A stretch of DNA of 32,973 nucleotides from CAYJBP01 sp964372025 (GTDB taxonomy: Bacteria; Bacillota; Dehalobacteriia; UBA4068): positions 1 through 32,973 of the forward strand of contig CAYJPF010000021.1 of the NCBI GenBank assembly GCA_964372025.1, written 5' to 3'. The notes beneath the pieces are model-generated. The model searched no databases. It had not been told where the DNA came from and saw only the letters and a list, made by a program, of their open reading frames with translations. This document shows, piece by piece, positions 17,016-25,526 of the stretch. Numbering within the stretch: the stretch's first letter is position 1; each line of letters begins with the position of its first letter. The position numbers and the translations under genes were made by a program.

Positions 17016-18128
17016 ATGCTAGATACTAATCAAACAGCTAATTTACGTAAAATCAGCAGGGCCTATTTTACCAATGAGTATTTGCAATTAGGCAGTTTAA
17101 ACAAAGGTGATATTTATATAGAAACAACACAGCCGGTATTGTTTCTTAAAAAAGATGCCTTAATTACCGACGAAATTATTGATAATTTCAATTCCTGCAT
17201 GGAAAAAGGCCTAGGTATTTATGTGCCGGAAGATTATTATGAGCAAATTTATGCCGAAAAAGTAGATGCCAGCGGCAAAGGCGATGTAATCGAAAAGCTA
17301 ATTGGCTTAGATGCAGTGCGCAATGATGTTAAAGATACCATCGACCAAATGATAGCCAGCGGCAAAATCGATCAAAAAAGAACGGAAGCAATTACCGACA
17401 CTTTGATGACTAAAGTTAATACGGTAGATGTATCTTTATTATTTCAATGCCTGCATAATCTAAAATCGGTTGATGAATATTTATATAAGCATAGCACCAA
17501 TGTGGCCATTATTAATGGTTTAATCGGCAAGTGGCTGCGGCTTGAAGTTGACGAAATGGCCAATTTAATTATGTGCGGCCTTTTGCATGATTTGGGCAAA
17601 TCCAAAATCCCCACCCATATTCTCCATGCGCCGCGCAAGCTAACCGAAGCGGAATTTCAGATCATCAAAACCCATCCACTGCATTCCTATACCTTTATTA
17701 AGGATTTGCCGAATATAAGCAAGACGGTGGCCGAAGGGGTATTATATCATCACGAAAGCGTAAACGGTGATGGCTATCCACGTGGCCTAACGATTGAGCA
17801 AATTCCGCTTTTTGCCAGAATAACAGCAGTATCCGATGTATATGATGCCATGGTTTCGGAAAGATGCTATAAAGAATCCAATACCCCGTTTTCGGTTTTG
17901 GGCGAAATGGATGATAGCAAATACAGTAAGCTGGACATGACCTTAGTAAGATTATTTGTAGAAAATATGGCGCTGGAAGTTGTCGGCAAAAAAGTACGCT
18001 TATCCGATGGCCGCCGTGGCCTGGTGCATTTTGTGCTTAATACCGATTATAGGCATCCAATCATTAATGTGGAAGGCCAAATTATCCAAACCAATAAAGA
18101 ATTATTTGTTATCGAATTGCTAGCCTAA
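17016..18128 (+). CDS. HD-GYP domain protein, probable cyclic-di-GMP phosphodiesterase
   Basis: A 370-residue cytoplasmic protein. The N-terminal 125 residues hold no recognised sensor domain. The HD-GYP domain spans about 155-300: HSTNVA, the HD pair in LLHDLGKSKIP, HPLHSY, YHHESVNGDGYPRGL (the GYP motif) and AVSDVYDAM. These are the metal ligands and c-di-GMP-binding loop, so activity is expected. A C-terminal tail of about 60 residues (VGKKVRLSDGRRGLV) forms a small beta domain common in Firmicute HD-GYP proteins. The ribosome site is weak (GGGTGA). The gene is monocistronic, with its own promoter and terminator. Confidence 0.9.
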   Translation: MLDTNQTANLRKISRAYFTNEYLQLGSLNKGDIYIETTQPVLFLKKDALITDEIIDNFNSCMEKGLGIYVPEDYYEQIYAEKVDASGKGDVIEKLIGLDAVRNDVKDTIDQMIASGKIDQKRTEAITDTLMTKVNTVDVSLLFQCLHNLKSVDEYLYKHSTNVAIINGLIGKWLRLEVDEMANLIMCGLLHDLGKSKIPTHILHAPRKLTEAEFQIIKTHPLHSYTFIKDLPNISKTVAEGVLYHHESVNGDGYPRGLTIEQIPLFARITAVSDVYDAMVSERCYKESNTPFSVLGEMDDSKYSKLDMTLVRLFVENMALEVVGKKVRLSDGRRGLVHFVLNTDYRHPIINVEGQIIQTNKELFVIELLA

Positions 18129-18153
18129 AATAGTCATTAAATCATAATTAATC

Positions 18154-18197
18154 AGGGGTTATCGTAAAATAAAATTGCGATAACTCCTTTATTTTTT
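18154..18197 (+). terminator. Terminator of the HD-GYP gene
   Basis: AGGGGTTATCG (18154-18164) pairs with CGATAACTCCT (18178-18188), followed by TTATTTTTT. It separates the HD-GYP gene from the catabolic operon. Confidence 0.8.
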
Positions 18198-18244
18198 ACA
18201 TGTTTTTAGCGGCTACAAAAAAAAGCAATCCTAAGCATAAATTA

Positions 18245-18273
18245 TTGACCATTTAGTTACAAAATGTTATAAT
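18245..18273 (+). promoter_or_regulatory. Predicted sigma-A promoter of the catabolic operon
   Basis: TTGACC (18245-18250), 17-base spacer, TATAAT (18268-18273). The leader of about 85 bases holds two direct copies of AGTATCA (18283-18289 and 18315-18321), possible operator half-sites. No regulator gene is adjacent. Confidence 0.7.
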
Positions 18274-18365
18274 AATAATTATAGTATCAAAACTAAACCG
18301 TTTTTTTGTTTTACAGTATCATCGTTTTGCTGTTAAAATATTGCATAGATATAAAGGAGGTTGCC

Positions 18366-20633
18366 ATGAAACATATCGGAAAAGATTATCCAATTCATGA
18401 TGCTTGGGCAAAAGCCGCCGGTAAAGCCCAGTATGCGGGGGATATGACTTTAGCTAATATGCTCCATATTGCTGTGCTGTTTAGCCCCATTGCCCATGGT
18501 AAAGTTATTAGCATCGACGAAAGCGCTGCGCTGGCCTTGCCCGGGGTAGAGGCTGTTTTGCATTGCTTTAATCTGGAACAAAATGATTTTAATCGCTACC
18601 ATACCCAAGTTAAGCAGGATTTAATCGAAAGCGAGCGTGTTTTTAATCAGCAAGTGCGCTTTGTGGGCGATCGGGTAGCAGCTGTTATTGCCTCAAGCGA
18701 GGCCATTGCTCGCCAGGCCGTTAAGCTGATTAAAGTGGAATATCAGGAATTGCCCTTTAGCCTCAATGCTCAGCAAACCCTAAGCGGCATAATTGATAAT
18801 ATCACCCCCAATGGCGCGGTTTTTGAAGCGCCTTCTTATCATGTGGGTAATAAAAATAGCGATTCGCAATTAATTAGCATTAATACCAAAACCCATCTGG
18901 ATCGCATCCATCATTTATGTATGGAAAATCATGCCTGCTTGGCCGATTATGATAGCTTTAATGGCCAGCTAACTATCTATTCGCCCAATCAAACCGTTTA
19001 TGGCATTAGATCTGTTATCGCCGAGATGTTTGATTTGGATTATAATAAGATTAGGGTGCTTAAAACCACCATGGGCGGCTCTTTTGGCGCTAAACAGGAA
19101 TGGATGCTAGAGCCGGTTGCCGCAGCTTGCGCTATTAAAGTTGGCAAGCCGGTGCGCTTGGTTTATAATCGCGCCGAAACAATTACCTCGACCATTGCCC
19201 GCTCGCCAATCGATGCCGATCTTAGCATCGATTATTATCCCGATGGCAAAATAGCTAACTTAAATTGCGATATTATCCTCGATGCCGGCGCTTATATGGG
19301 CAATTCGATGAATTATATCAATACCTTAGGCTCTAAATTCTTTAAGCTATATGATATCGAAAGCACCGCCTATACCGGCCGTGTTACCCTAAGCAATACC
19401 ATAGTTAGCGGCGCTTTTAGGGGCTGGACTGCGCCCGAAGCGGCAATTATCCTCGAGCATAATATTAATATGGCCGCTAAGCAATTGGGTATCGATCCGC
19501 TGCAAATGCGCCTTAAAAATATTATGCCGCCGCAGGCTATCGATAAAAAGCAAAATATCCCAATCGGCAATGTGCATGGCGAAAAAGCCCTGCTTTTAGG
19601 TGCCGAAAAATTTGGCTGGCAGCAACGCAAAGCCGAAGTTGCCACCTTTAATAGCCAAAATAGCCGCTACAAGCGTGGTATTGGCTTAGGTTTGGCCAAT
19701 CATGTTAGCGGTTATTATGCGGCCAAGCCCGATTTTGGCCGAGTTACCATGCGCCTAAGCGAAAGCGGCACGGTAGATTGCGCCGTTACCCTGCATGATC
19801 ATGGCTGCGGCACGGTTACCGCCTTTAAAATGATTGCCGCCGAGGCCTTGGGGCTTGGCATCGATGATATCTATATCTTAGAAGGCGATACCGCCCGTAC
19901 CCCCTTCGACCTGGGCTGTTTCTCTAGCCGTACCACCTATGTTTTGGGGCGTGCCACCGAGGATTGCGCCTATAAATTAATTGAGCGCATCAAAGAGCAT
20001 TTTAGCATCTTAGAAAATGTAGCGCTTGATGATATCATTATCGAAGGCAAGCAAATTAGCTGCCAAAGCGATCCTGCTAAAAGCTATTCTTTTACCGAAT
20101 TAGTGCGTAAATCGCAGCAAATTCATATGCATGATATTTTTGTTAATCATGAATATGTGCCTAAAGTAAATGATTTGGTAGCCAATGCCCATTTTGCCCT
20201 GGTAGAGGTAGATACCTATACCGGCATGACCAAAATTATCGATTATGTGGCTATCGAGGATATCGGCCAGCCAATTAATAGAGAAATTTGCGTGGCGCAA
20301 ACCCAGGGTGCGGTAATTATGGGTAGCGGTGCTGCCTTAAATGAGCATATCAAATACAAGGCCAATGGCCAGCCCTTTAATAGCTTAAAAGATTATCACC
20401 CGCTTAATGCCTTCGAGGCGCCGGATGTGCGTGTTTATTTTGTTGAGGAAAATGAAGGCAAAAACGAAGGCCCCTTTAATTCCAAATCGATTGGCGAGGC
20501 CTGCCATGTGCCGGTAACGGCTGCAATTATGGCCGCCGTTAATAATGCCTTAGATAGCGATTTGGCCAGCGTGCCTTTAACCCCCGATGTAATTTGTGCC
20601 TATTTAGCAGGGAGGGATAATGATGAAGCTTAA
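18366..20633 (+). CDS. Molybdenum hydroxylase, molybdopterin-binding subunit (xanthine dehydrogenase family)
   Basis: A 755-residue large subunit of a heterotrimeric Mo hydroxylase, which adds oxygen from water to an electron-poor carbon, usually in an N-heterocycle. It begins with the aldehyde oxidase/xanthine dehydrogenase a/b hammerhead (to about 125). Cofactor and active-site motifs follow: TTMGGSFGAKQEW, SGAFRGWTAPEA, and the C-terminal SKSIGEACHVP with the catalytic glutamate. The ATG at 18366 has AAAGGAGG five bases upstream; a longer in-frame start at 18306 lies in the leader and is rejected. The gene overlaps the Fe-S subunit gene by 11 bases. Purines are typical substrates, but the neighbours (lyase, AcnX, MttB) point to a different ring compound. 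No cofactor-insertion chaperone is encoded nearby. Family certain, substrate unknown. Confidence 0.93.
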   Translation: MKHIGKDYPIHDAWAKAAGKAQYAGDMTLANMLHIAVLFSPIAHGKVISIDESAALALPGVEAVLHCFNLEQNDFNRYHTQVKQDLIESERVFNQQVRFVGDRVAAVIASSEAIARQAVKLIKVEYQELPFSLNAQQTLSGIIDNITPNGAVFEAPSYHVGNKNSDSQLISINTKTHLDRIHHLCMENHACLADYDSFNGQLTIYSPNQTVYGIRSVIAEMFDLDYNKIRVLKTTMGGSFGAKQEWMLEPVAAACAIKVGKPVRLVYNRAETITSTIARSPIDADLSIDYYPDGKIANLNCDIILDAGAYMGNSMNYINTLGSKFFKLYDIESTAYTGRVTLSNTIVSGAFRGWTAPEAAIILEHNINMAAKQLGIDPLQMRLKNIMPPQAIDKKQNIPIGNVHGEKALLLGAEKFGWQQRKAEVATFNSQNSRYKRGIGLGLANHVSGYYAAKPDFGRVTMRLSESGTVDCAVTLHDHGCGTVTAFKMIAAEALGLGIDDIYILEGDTARTPFDLGCFSSRTTYVLGRATEDCAYKLIERIKEHFSILENVALDDIIIEGKQISCQSDPAKSYSFTELVRKSQQIHMHDIFVNHEYVPKVNDLVANAHFALVEVDTYTGMTKIIDYVAIEDIGQPINREICVAQTQGAVIMGSGAALNEHIKYKANGQPFNSLKDYHPLNAFEAPDVRVYFVEENEGKNEGPFNSKSIGEACHVPVTAAIMAAVNNALDSDLASVPLTPDVICAYLAGRDNDEA

Positions 20634-21087
20634 TTTTACTTTAAATAATCAGCCGCTTATAATCGAGGTTGATGATAATAAGCGCCTAATCGATTTGCTG
20701 CGCGAAGACCTTAATTTAACCGGCACCAAGGAAGGCTGCGGCGAAGGCGAATGTGGCGCTTGCACGGTTATTATCGATACTAAGGCCATTCATTCCTGCC
20801 TGGTTTTGGCCTGCCAATTAGAAGGCAAAAATGTAATTACTATCGAAGGCCTGGCCGAAAATGGCGAGTTAAGCAAAATTCAGCAAATCTTTGTTGAGGA
20901 GATGGCCATTCAATGCGGCTATTGCACCACCGGCATGATAATGTCGACCAAAGCCCTGCTTTATCATAATCCCAATCCCAGCGAAGAGGATATTCGCATT
21001 GCCTTATCGGGCAATATTTGCCGCTGTTCCGGTTATAGCCAAATTATGCGGGCGGTTAAGCGTTCTGCCCAAGAGGGGGTGCAATAA
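20623..21087 (+). CDS. Molybdenum hydroxylase, [2Fe-2S] subunit
   Basis: A 154-residue electron-transfer subunit with two [2Fe-2S] clusters. The N-terminal plant-ferredoxin-like half has CGEGECGACT with the fourth Cys in HSCL. The C-terminal helical half has QCGYCTTGM and NICRCSGY. All eight cysteines are present. The second of two adjacent ATGs (20623) is chosen because it lies seven bases after GGAGG; the first would be only about four bases away. It passes electrons from the Mo subunit to the FAD subunit. Confidence 0.95.
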   Translation: MKLNFTLNNQPLIIEVDDNKRLIDLLREDLNLTGTKEGCGEGECGACTVIIDTKAIHSCLVLACQLEGKNVITIEGLAENGELSKIQQIFVEEMAIQCGYCTTGMIMSTKALLYHNPNPSEEDIRIALSGNICRCSGYSQIMRAVKRSAQEGVQ

Positions 21088-21917
21088 TGCTATCTTTAAG
21101 ACCAAAAAACCAAGCCGAATTGCAGGCCGCCTTAGGCCAAATGACAGCCGCCAGTAAATTTATCGGCGGCGGCACCGATTATATTATTCGCCTTAATCAA
21201 GGGGTGGAGCATGATTATTTATGCTATTTAGGTTATCTGGACGAATACAAGGGTATTTGCGAGCAAGATGGCCAAATTATCATCGGCGCCAATACCACGA
21301 TGACCGAAATCGAAAATAGCCCTTTAATCCAAGAATTTTTGCCGGCCTTAGGCCAGGCAGCTGCCGATTTGGGCTCTTTGCAAATCCGCAATAATGCCAC
21401 CATTGGCGGCAATATCGGTAATGCCTCGCCGGCCGGCGATTTATTGCCGGTGCTTTACCTGTACCAGGCAATTATCAATACAGTTAGCCCGAACGGCCAA
21501 GCAGCCCTGCCAATAACCGAAATTATCACCGCCCCCGGTAAAACTTGCCTTGCTTATAATCAGGCTATTTATCAAATTAGTATCAAAAAGCCTACTTTTA
21601 GAAGTGCTTTTAAAAAATTGGGTTCGCGCAAAAAGGTAACAATTTCGCGGATTGGGGTGGCCATTGGCGCCAATTTGGAAGGCGATATCATCAAAAATGC
21701 CCAAATTTATATCGGCGCTATTGCCATTAAGCCAATTTGCCTAAGCGAGGCAGCCGGCTTTATCGAGGGCAAGCCTTTAAACGAAGCTAATATTTTGGCC
21801 ATGGCTAAAATCCTGGCCGATTATATTTATGCAAATACACCTCAAGAGTTCGATCGCGATTATAAAGTTGCGGCTGCTAAAGGTGTTATGAGCGATGTTT
21901 GGCAATTAATAAAATAA
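21087..21917 (+). CDS. Molybdenum hydroxylase, FAD-binding subunit
   Basis: A 276-residue subunit with the CO dehydrogenase/xanthine dehydrogenase FAD fold. FAD-pyrophosphate loops are visible as KFIGGGTDYI (about 24-33) and NATIGGNIGNASPAGDLLPV (about 102-121). The C-terminal half is the CODH flavoprotein C-terminal domain, including RKKVTISRIGVAIGA. It completes the trimer and hands electrons to NAD+ or another acceptor. The start overlaps the Fe-S subunit stop by one base (TAATG). It lacks the Fe-S cysteine insert seen in 4-hydroxybenzoyl-CoA reductase beta subunits. Confidence 0.93.
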   Translation: MLSLRPKNQAELQAALGQMTAASKFIGGGTDYIIRLNQGVEHDYLCYLGYLDEYKGICEQDGQIIIGANTTMTEIENSPLIQEFLPALGQAAADLGSLQIRNNATIGGNIGNASPAGDLLPVLYLYQAIINTVSPNGQAALPITEIITAPGKTCLAYNQAIYQISIKKPTFRSAFKKLGSRKKVTISRIGVAIGANLEGDIIKNAQIYIGAIAIKPICLSEAAGFIEGKPLNEANILAMAKILADYIYANTPQEFDRDYKVAAAKGVMSDVWQLIK

Positions 21918-21936
21918 CTATACAAGGTGGTAAATT

Positions 21937-23451
21937 ATGCAAAAGGTAATTTTAGATGGTAAAAGTTTAGATTTGGCAAAATTAAAGGCTATTGCCTTAG
22001 ATGGCGCCGAGGTAGAAATTGAAGCTAAAGCCCTGGCCAAGGCCGGTGCTGCTCGTCAGGTTCTATTTGATATGGCCGATCAAGGCAAAGGCGTTTATGG
22101 CCTAAACCGCGGCCTGGGCTGGAATAAAGACCGCGAATTTGGCAGCGATTTCTTCGAGCAATATAATCGCAATGTGCTAAATACCCATAGTTTGGGCATT
22201 GGCCCCAATTCTACCGCAGCCGAGGTTAGAGCGATGATGGCTATTCGCTTAAACACTGCTTTAGCAGGTTCTACCGGTATGGCTATCGAGATTATTGATC
22301 TTTATAAAGAATTTTTAAATCACAAAATTCACCCGGTTGTGCCTCGTCGTGGCTCGATTGGCGAAGCCGATATCACCACTTTAGCCTATATTGGTCTTGC
22401 CTTTATGGGTGAATGGGATGTAGAATATTTGGGCGAGATTATGCCTGCTACCGAGGCTATGGCCAAGGAAAAACTAATCCCCACCAAATTGGGTGCTAAG
22501 GATGGCTTAAGCATTGTATCCAGCAATGCTCAAGGCGGCGCTTTAGCGGCCTTAGCCGTATTAGAGGCCAAAGAGCTGGTAAAGCTGGCCGATTTAACCT
22601 ATTGCCTAAGCTTAGAAGGCCTAAATGGTGGCATCGAGCCCATTATGGAGGAAAGTAATGCCGCCCGTGGCCTAAAAGGCCAAATCGATTCGGCTGCTGC
22701 TTGCCGTGCTAATTTAGAGGGCAGCTATTTATATCAGCCCGATAGCGCTCGTCATTTGCAAGATCCTTTAAGTTATCGTGGGGCTTTTACTATTCATGGG
22801 GCTATTTATGATGCCTTGGATTATGCCAATGCCTATGTTGATACCCAAATGAATACCACCGATGATAATCCCTATATCTCGATTGAAAAGGGCACTACCT
22901 TTGTTTCGGCCAATTTTGAGGTTCCGGGTTTGGCCATGGCCATGGAAATGCTGGCTATCGGCTTAGGCCATTTATCCAAAAACTGCTGCTATCAAACTAT
23001 TAAGCTGGCCGATCCTTATTTTACCGGCATTAATCGCTTTTTAACATCGGATGAGCAAAAAGTTATTGGCTTTGCCACCGTGCAAAAGCTATTTACCGCC
23101 CTTGATACCGAAAACCGCTATTTGCTCAATCCCTCTTCGATGGATTATTTTGCCATTTCCGGCACCATTGAAGACCATGCCAATAATTTACCCTTGGTGG
23201 CCGATAAAGTGCTAAAGATGATTGATAATATCCGCTATATTTTGGCTATTCAATTAATGCATGCAGCACAAGCCATTGATTTGCAAAAAGCTAATGGCAA
23301 GGCCGCAGTTTTAGGCGCAAATACCGAAAAAGCCTATCAATTAATTCGCTCGGTTATTCCTTTTTGGGATAAAGACCGTAATGTTAGCTTAGATATCAAT
23401 AAGGTTTATAAAGCAATAATTGATGGCCAATTTGCCGATTTATTAAAATAA
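21937..23451 (+). CDS. Histidine ammonia-lyase-fold protein lacking the MIO cofactor triad (ergothionase-like)
   Basis: A 504-residue member of the aromatic amino acid lyase (HAL/PAL) superfamily. Family landmarks include YGLNRGLG (54-61, with the catalytic tyrosine position), NVLNTHSLGIG (79-89), the P-x-x-GS loop at 136-140, and an extended helical C-terminus. Normal lyases have GSxGASGDLAPLAH, whose Ala-Ser-Gly cyclises to the electrophile MIO. Here the block is GSIGEADITTLAY (139-151): no ASG, and one residue shorter. Deamination of free amino acids by the MIO route is therefore not expected. Ergothionase, which eliminates trimethylamine from ergothioneine, is a known MIO-free relative. 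I infer a betaine lyase releasing trimethylamine; ergothioneine or hercynine are candidates. The ATG follows AAGGTGG, 19 bases after the FAD subunit gene. Confidence 0.85.
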   Translation: MQKVILDGKSLDLAKLKAIALDGAEVEIEAKALAKAGAARQVLFDMADQGKGVYGLNRGLGWNKDREFGSDFFEQYNRNVLNTHSLGIGPNSTAAEVRAMMAIRLNTALAGSTGMAIEIIDLYKEFLNHKIHPVVPRRGSIGEADITTLAYIGLAFMGEWDVEYLGEIMPATEAMAKEKLIPTKLGAKDGLSIVSSNAQGGALAALAVLEAKELVKLADLTYCLSLEGLNGGIEPIMEESNAARGLKGQIDSAAACRANLEGSYLYQPDSARHLQDPLSYRGAFTIHGAIYDALDYANAYVDTQMNTTDDNPYISIEKGTTFVSANFEVPGLAMAMEMLAIGLGHLSKNCCYQTIKLADPYFTGINRFLTSDEQKVIGFATVQKLFTALDTENRYLLNPSSMDYFAISGTIEDHANNLPLVADKVLKMIDNIRYILAIQLMHAAQAIDLQKANGKAAVLGANTEKAYQLIRSVIPFWDKDRNVSLDINKVYKAIIDGQFADLLK

Positions 23452-23468
23452 AATATTAGGGTGGAATT

Positions 23469-24764
23469 ATGAAATTAACTACTTATGAGCAGGAAATGCT
23501 CGATGGCCTTCATGGCCGCCTTAAGCAGGTAGCAATTGAAAATATCATCAATTATGCCCTGGTTTTAGGCACCGACGAGCTATGCCAAGTTACTAAAGCC
23601 ACCGTTTTTTGCGGTAATCATTCTTATCAATCCTATTATGAAAGTGATGATTTTCATAATGTATTTACCAAGGTTAATTTGGGGCGTGACGAAATTATCA
23701 ATTTTGATAGTATTGCCCCCGAATGCTATGCCCAAACCTGCGTAGAGCCTTGCGATATGAATGAATATAAAAACTTTAATCAAACTGCCGAATTTTTTGC
23801 TAAGAATAAGTATTTTGTGGAAGAATGTGGCAAGGCCGGGGTAATTATCGCCGGCTCTTGCTCGCCCTATTTAACCGGCTGGCTGCCGGTTAGGGGCGAA
23901 CATTTTGTTACTACCGAATCTTCTACCACCGCTTTAGGCAATTCGCTTTGGGGCGCTTGCTGCAATAGCGATGGCATCGAAGCCGCTTTTTGGTCGGCCA
24001 TTTGCGGCCGCACCCCCAAATGGGGCTATCATACCCCAGAATACCGCAAAGGCACCCATTTAGTAAAAATCGAAACCAAATTAAATACCCTGCATGATTG
24101 GGAAATTTTAGGCGCGGCCATTGGTCGTAAATTGCCGCCCAATGCCAATCCGGTATTAGTTGGCGATTTTAGCAAAGTCGATTTTAATAAAATCCGTTGT
24201 ATGCTAGTATCCGCTAGTTGCACCAGTAATTGTCGGATGATGCATATTGTGGGCATCACCCCCGAAGCCCCCACTATGGAGGCTGCTTTTGGCGGTAATC
24301 CCATCCAAGATACCTTCACTATTACCGATGCCGATTTATATCATTCCTATGATTTATGCTGCAATAATCAAGGCGATGGGGTGGAGGTTGGCTATATCAG
24401 CTTAGGCTGTCCGCATTATGATATCGAGCAAATCAAGCAAGTTGCTACTTATCTAAAAGGCAAAAAGATCAAAGAGGGGCTGCTTTTTATGGTGTGGACG
24501 GTGTATCCCATCAAATGCATGGCCGATCTTAATGGTTATACCGAAATTATCGAAAAAGCCGGCGGCCATATTTATACCAATAGCTGCCCGGTAACGGTGG
24601 GCCCCGATTTACTGGATGCCCATAAAGTGCAGCTATATGATAGTTATAAGCAGGCCAATGGCTGCCATAATGATTATACCACTGTTTTTTACAGCGATGT
24701 TAAAAACTGCTTAGATGTAGCCATCAGCGGCGTATTTAAGGAGGAAAACCGATGGAAAAAATAA
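23469..24764 (+). CDS. Aconitase X (AcnX) large subunit, copy 1
   Basis: A 431-residue catalytic subunit of the AcnX branch of the aconitase superfamily (DUF521). Characterised AcnX enzymes dehydrate cis-3-hydroxy-L-proline in bacteria or 5-phosphomevalonate in archaea. Family blocks are TYEQEMLDGLHG (5-16), CSPYL (131-135), GNSLWGACCNSDGIEA (157-172), AICGRTPKWGYH, VGITPEAPTMEAAF, and LGCPHYDIEQI (312-322). Candidate Fe-S cysteines are Cys131, Cys164/165, Cys314 and Cys373. The 3' end overlaps the small-subunit gene by 13 bases. The ATG follows GGGTGG, 17 bases after the lyase gene. It is closely similar to copy 2. The substrate is unknown; the neighbours suggest a ring or imine-forming compound rather than phosphomevalonate. 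Confidence 0.9.
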   Translation: MKLTTYEQEMLDGLHGRLKQVAIENIINYALVLGTDELCQVTKATVFCGNHSYQSYYESDDFHNVFTKVNLGRDEIINFDSIAPECYAQTCVEPCDMNEYKNFNQTAEFFAKNKYFVEECGKAGVIIAGSCSPYLTGWLPVRGEHFVTTESSTTALGNSLWGACCNSDGIEAAFWSAICGRTPKWGYHTPEYRKGTHLVKIETKLNTLHDWEILGAAIGRKLPPNANPVLVGDFSKVDFNKIRCMLVSASCTSNCRMMHIVGITPEAPTMEAAFGGNPIQDTFTITDADLYHSYDLCCNNQGDGVEVGYISLGCPHYDIEQIKQVATYLKGKKIKEGLLFMVWTVYPIKCMADLNGYTEIIEKAGGHIYTNSCPVTVGPDLLDAHKVQLYDSYKQANGCHNDYTTVFYSDVKNCLDVAISGVFKEENRWKK

Positions 24765-25489
24765 TTATTAAAGCCCGCGCCGCCTTTAAGGGCAAGGCCG
24801 AAGGCTATGCTTTGGTATGCCCCGATAGCATTGCCGGCTGGGATGGCATTAACCCCTTAACCGGGGTTATTAAAGATTATCATAGTGTTAATCGGGGTAA
24901 ATCGATTAGGAATACCATTTTGGTTTTGCCCTCCAGCAAAGGCTCTAATGGTTGGTCTTGCTATTTTACGGCCAGCAAAATTAGCGGTGGCAGCCCTTTA
25001 GGCTGGCTTTTTACCGCTATGGATTCCTCGGCCGCCGTGGCTACCGCCGGGCTTGCCATCCCCACTATTTGCGATTTTAACCCCGAGCAAGATCCCTGCA
25101 AGCTAATTGCAAGCGGCGATTATGTTTATTTGGATGGCGATAGCGGCATTGCCCAAATTATCAAAAACCCTTATCCGCCCACTATTATCAGCCAAGATGA
25201 GGCCGGCCTGCAAATTAGCGGCCAATACCCGGATATGCGCGAGCATTATGCCGATTTTGCCGAGCAAGCCCAAGATGTGGCTAAGGGGCTAATCAAAAAA
25301 TTTGATAATTTTAAGATTAAGCCCGAGCAAATTAAATATTGCCAAATAAAATTGGCCGATGCCGCTAAGGAAAGCGAGCTTAAAGCCATCTTTAGCGAAT
25401 ATTTGCCCCAGGCCGAACTAAATATCGAAATAGTAAGCACTTTATTAGAGGACGCTTTACTGTGCTCAACCGCTAATAGTGCGCTATAA
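24752..25489 (+). CDS. AcnX small subunit fused to one degenerate RidA-like domain
   Basis: A 245-residue protein. Residues 1-140 form the AcnX small (swivel, DUF126) subunit: AEGYALVCPDSIAGWDG, TGVIKDYHSVNRGKSI and VLPSSKGSNG, with the candidate active-site Ser65. AcnX small subunits are usually about this size, so the remaining 100 residues are an extension. The extension starts LQISGQYPDM and has FAEQAQDVAKGL, matching the start of a RidA (YjgF/Rid) domain and resembling the first RidA domain of the paralogue. Compared with that domain, about 14 residues are missing before LPQAELNIEIVSTLL, including the strand bearing the catalytic arginine. It is probably an inactive structural domain. 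AGGAGG lies within the overlap with the large-subunit gene. Confidence 0.85.
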   Translation: MEKIIIKARAAFKGKAEGYALVCPDSIAGWDGINPLTGVIKDYHSVNRGKSIRNTILVLPSSKGSNGWSCYFTASKISGGSPLGWLFTAMDSSAAVATAGLAIPTICDFNPEQDPCKLIASGDYVYLDGDSGIAQIIKNPYPPTIISQDEAGLQISGQYPDMREHYADFAEQAQDVAKGLIKKFDNFKIKPEQIKYCQIKLADAAKESELKAIFSEYLPQAELNIEIVSTLLEDALLCSTANSAL

Positions 25490-25497
25490 TAGTTTAA

Positions 25498-25506
25498 TGC
25501 TATAAT
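25498..25506 (+). promoter_or_regulatory. Possible internal extended -10 promoter before AcnX copy 2
   Basis: TGCTATAAT matches the extended -10 pattern TGnTATAAT in the 37-base gap between the two AcnX units. No -35 is evident. It could allow separate expression of the second unit, or be chance in an AT-rich gap. Confidence 0.3.
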
Positions 25507-25526
25507 TTATGCAAAGGAGTAGTATA

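Noticed and set aside
18306..18365. N-terminal 20-residue extension of the Mo hydroxylase large subunit
   Set aside because: It lies in the leader with no ribosome site, whereas AAAGGAGG directly precedes the ATG at 18366.
21937..23451. Ordinary histidine ammonia-lyase (hutH)
   Set aside because: The Ala-Ser-Gly triad needed for MIO is absent and no hutU, hutI or formiminoglutamate enzyme is nearby.
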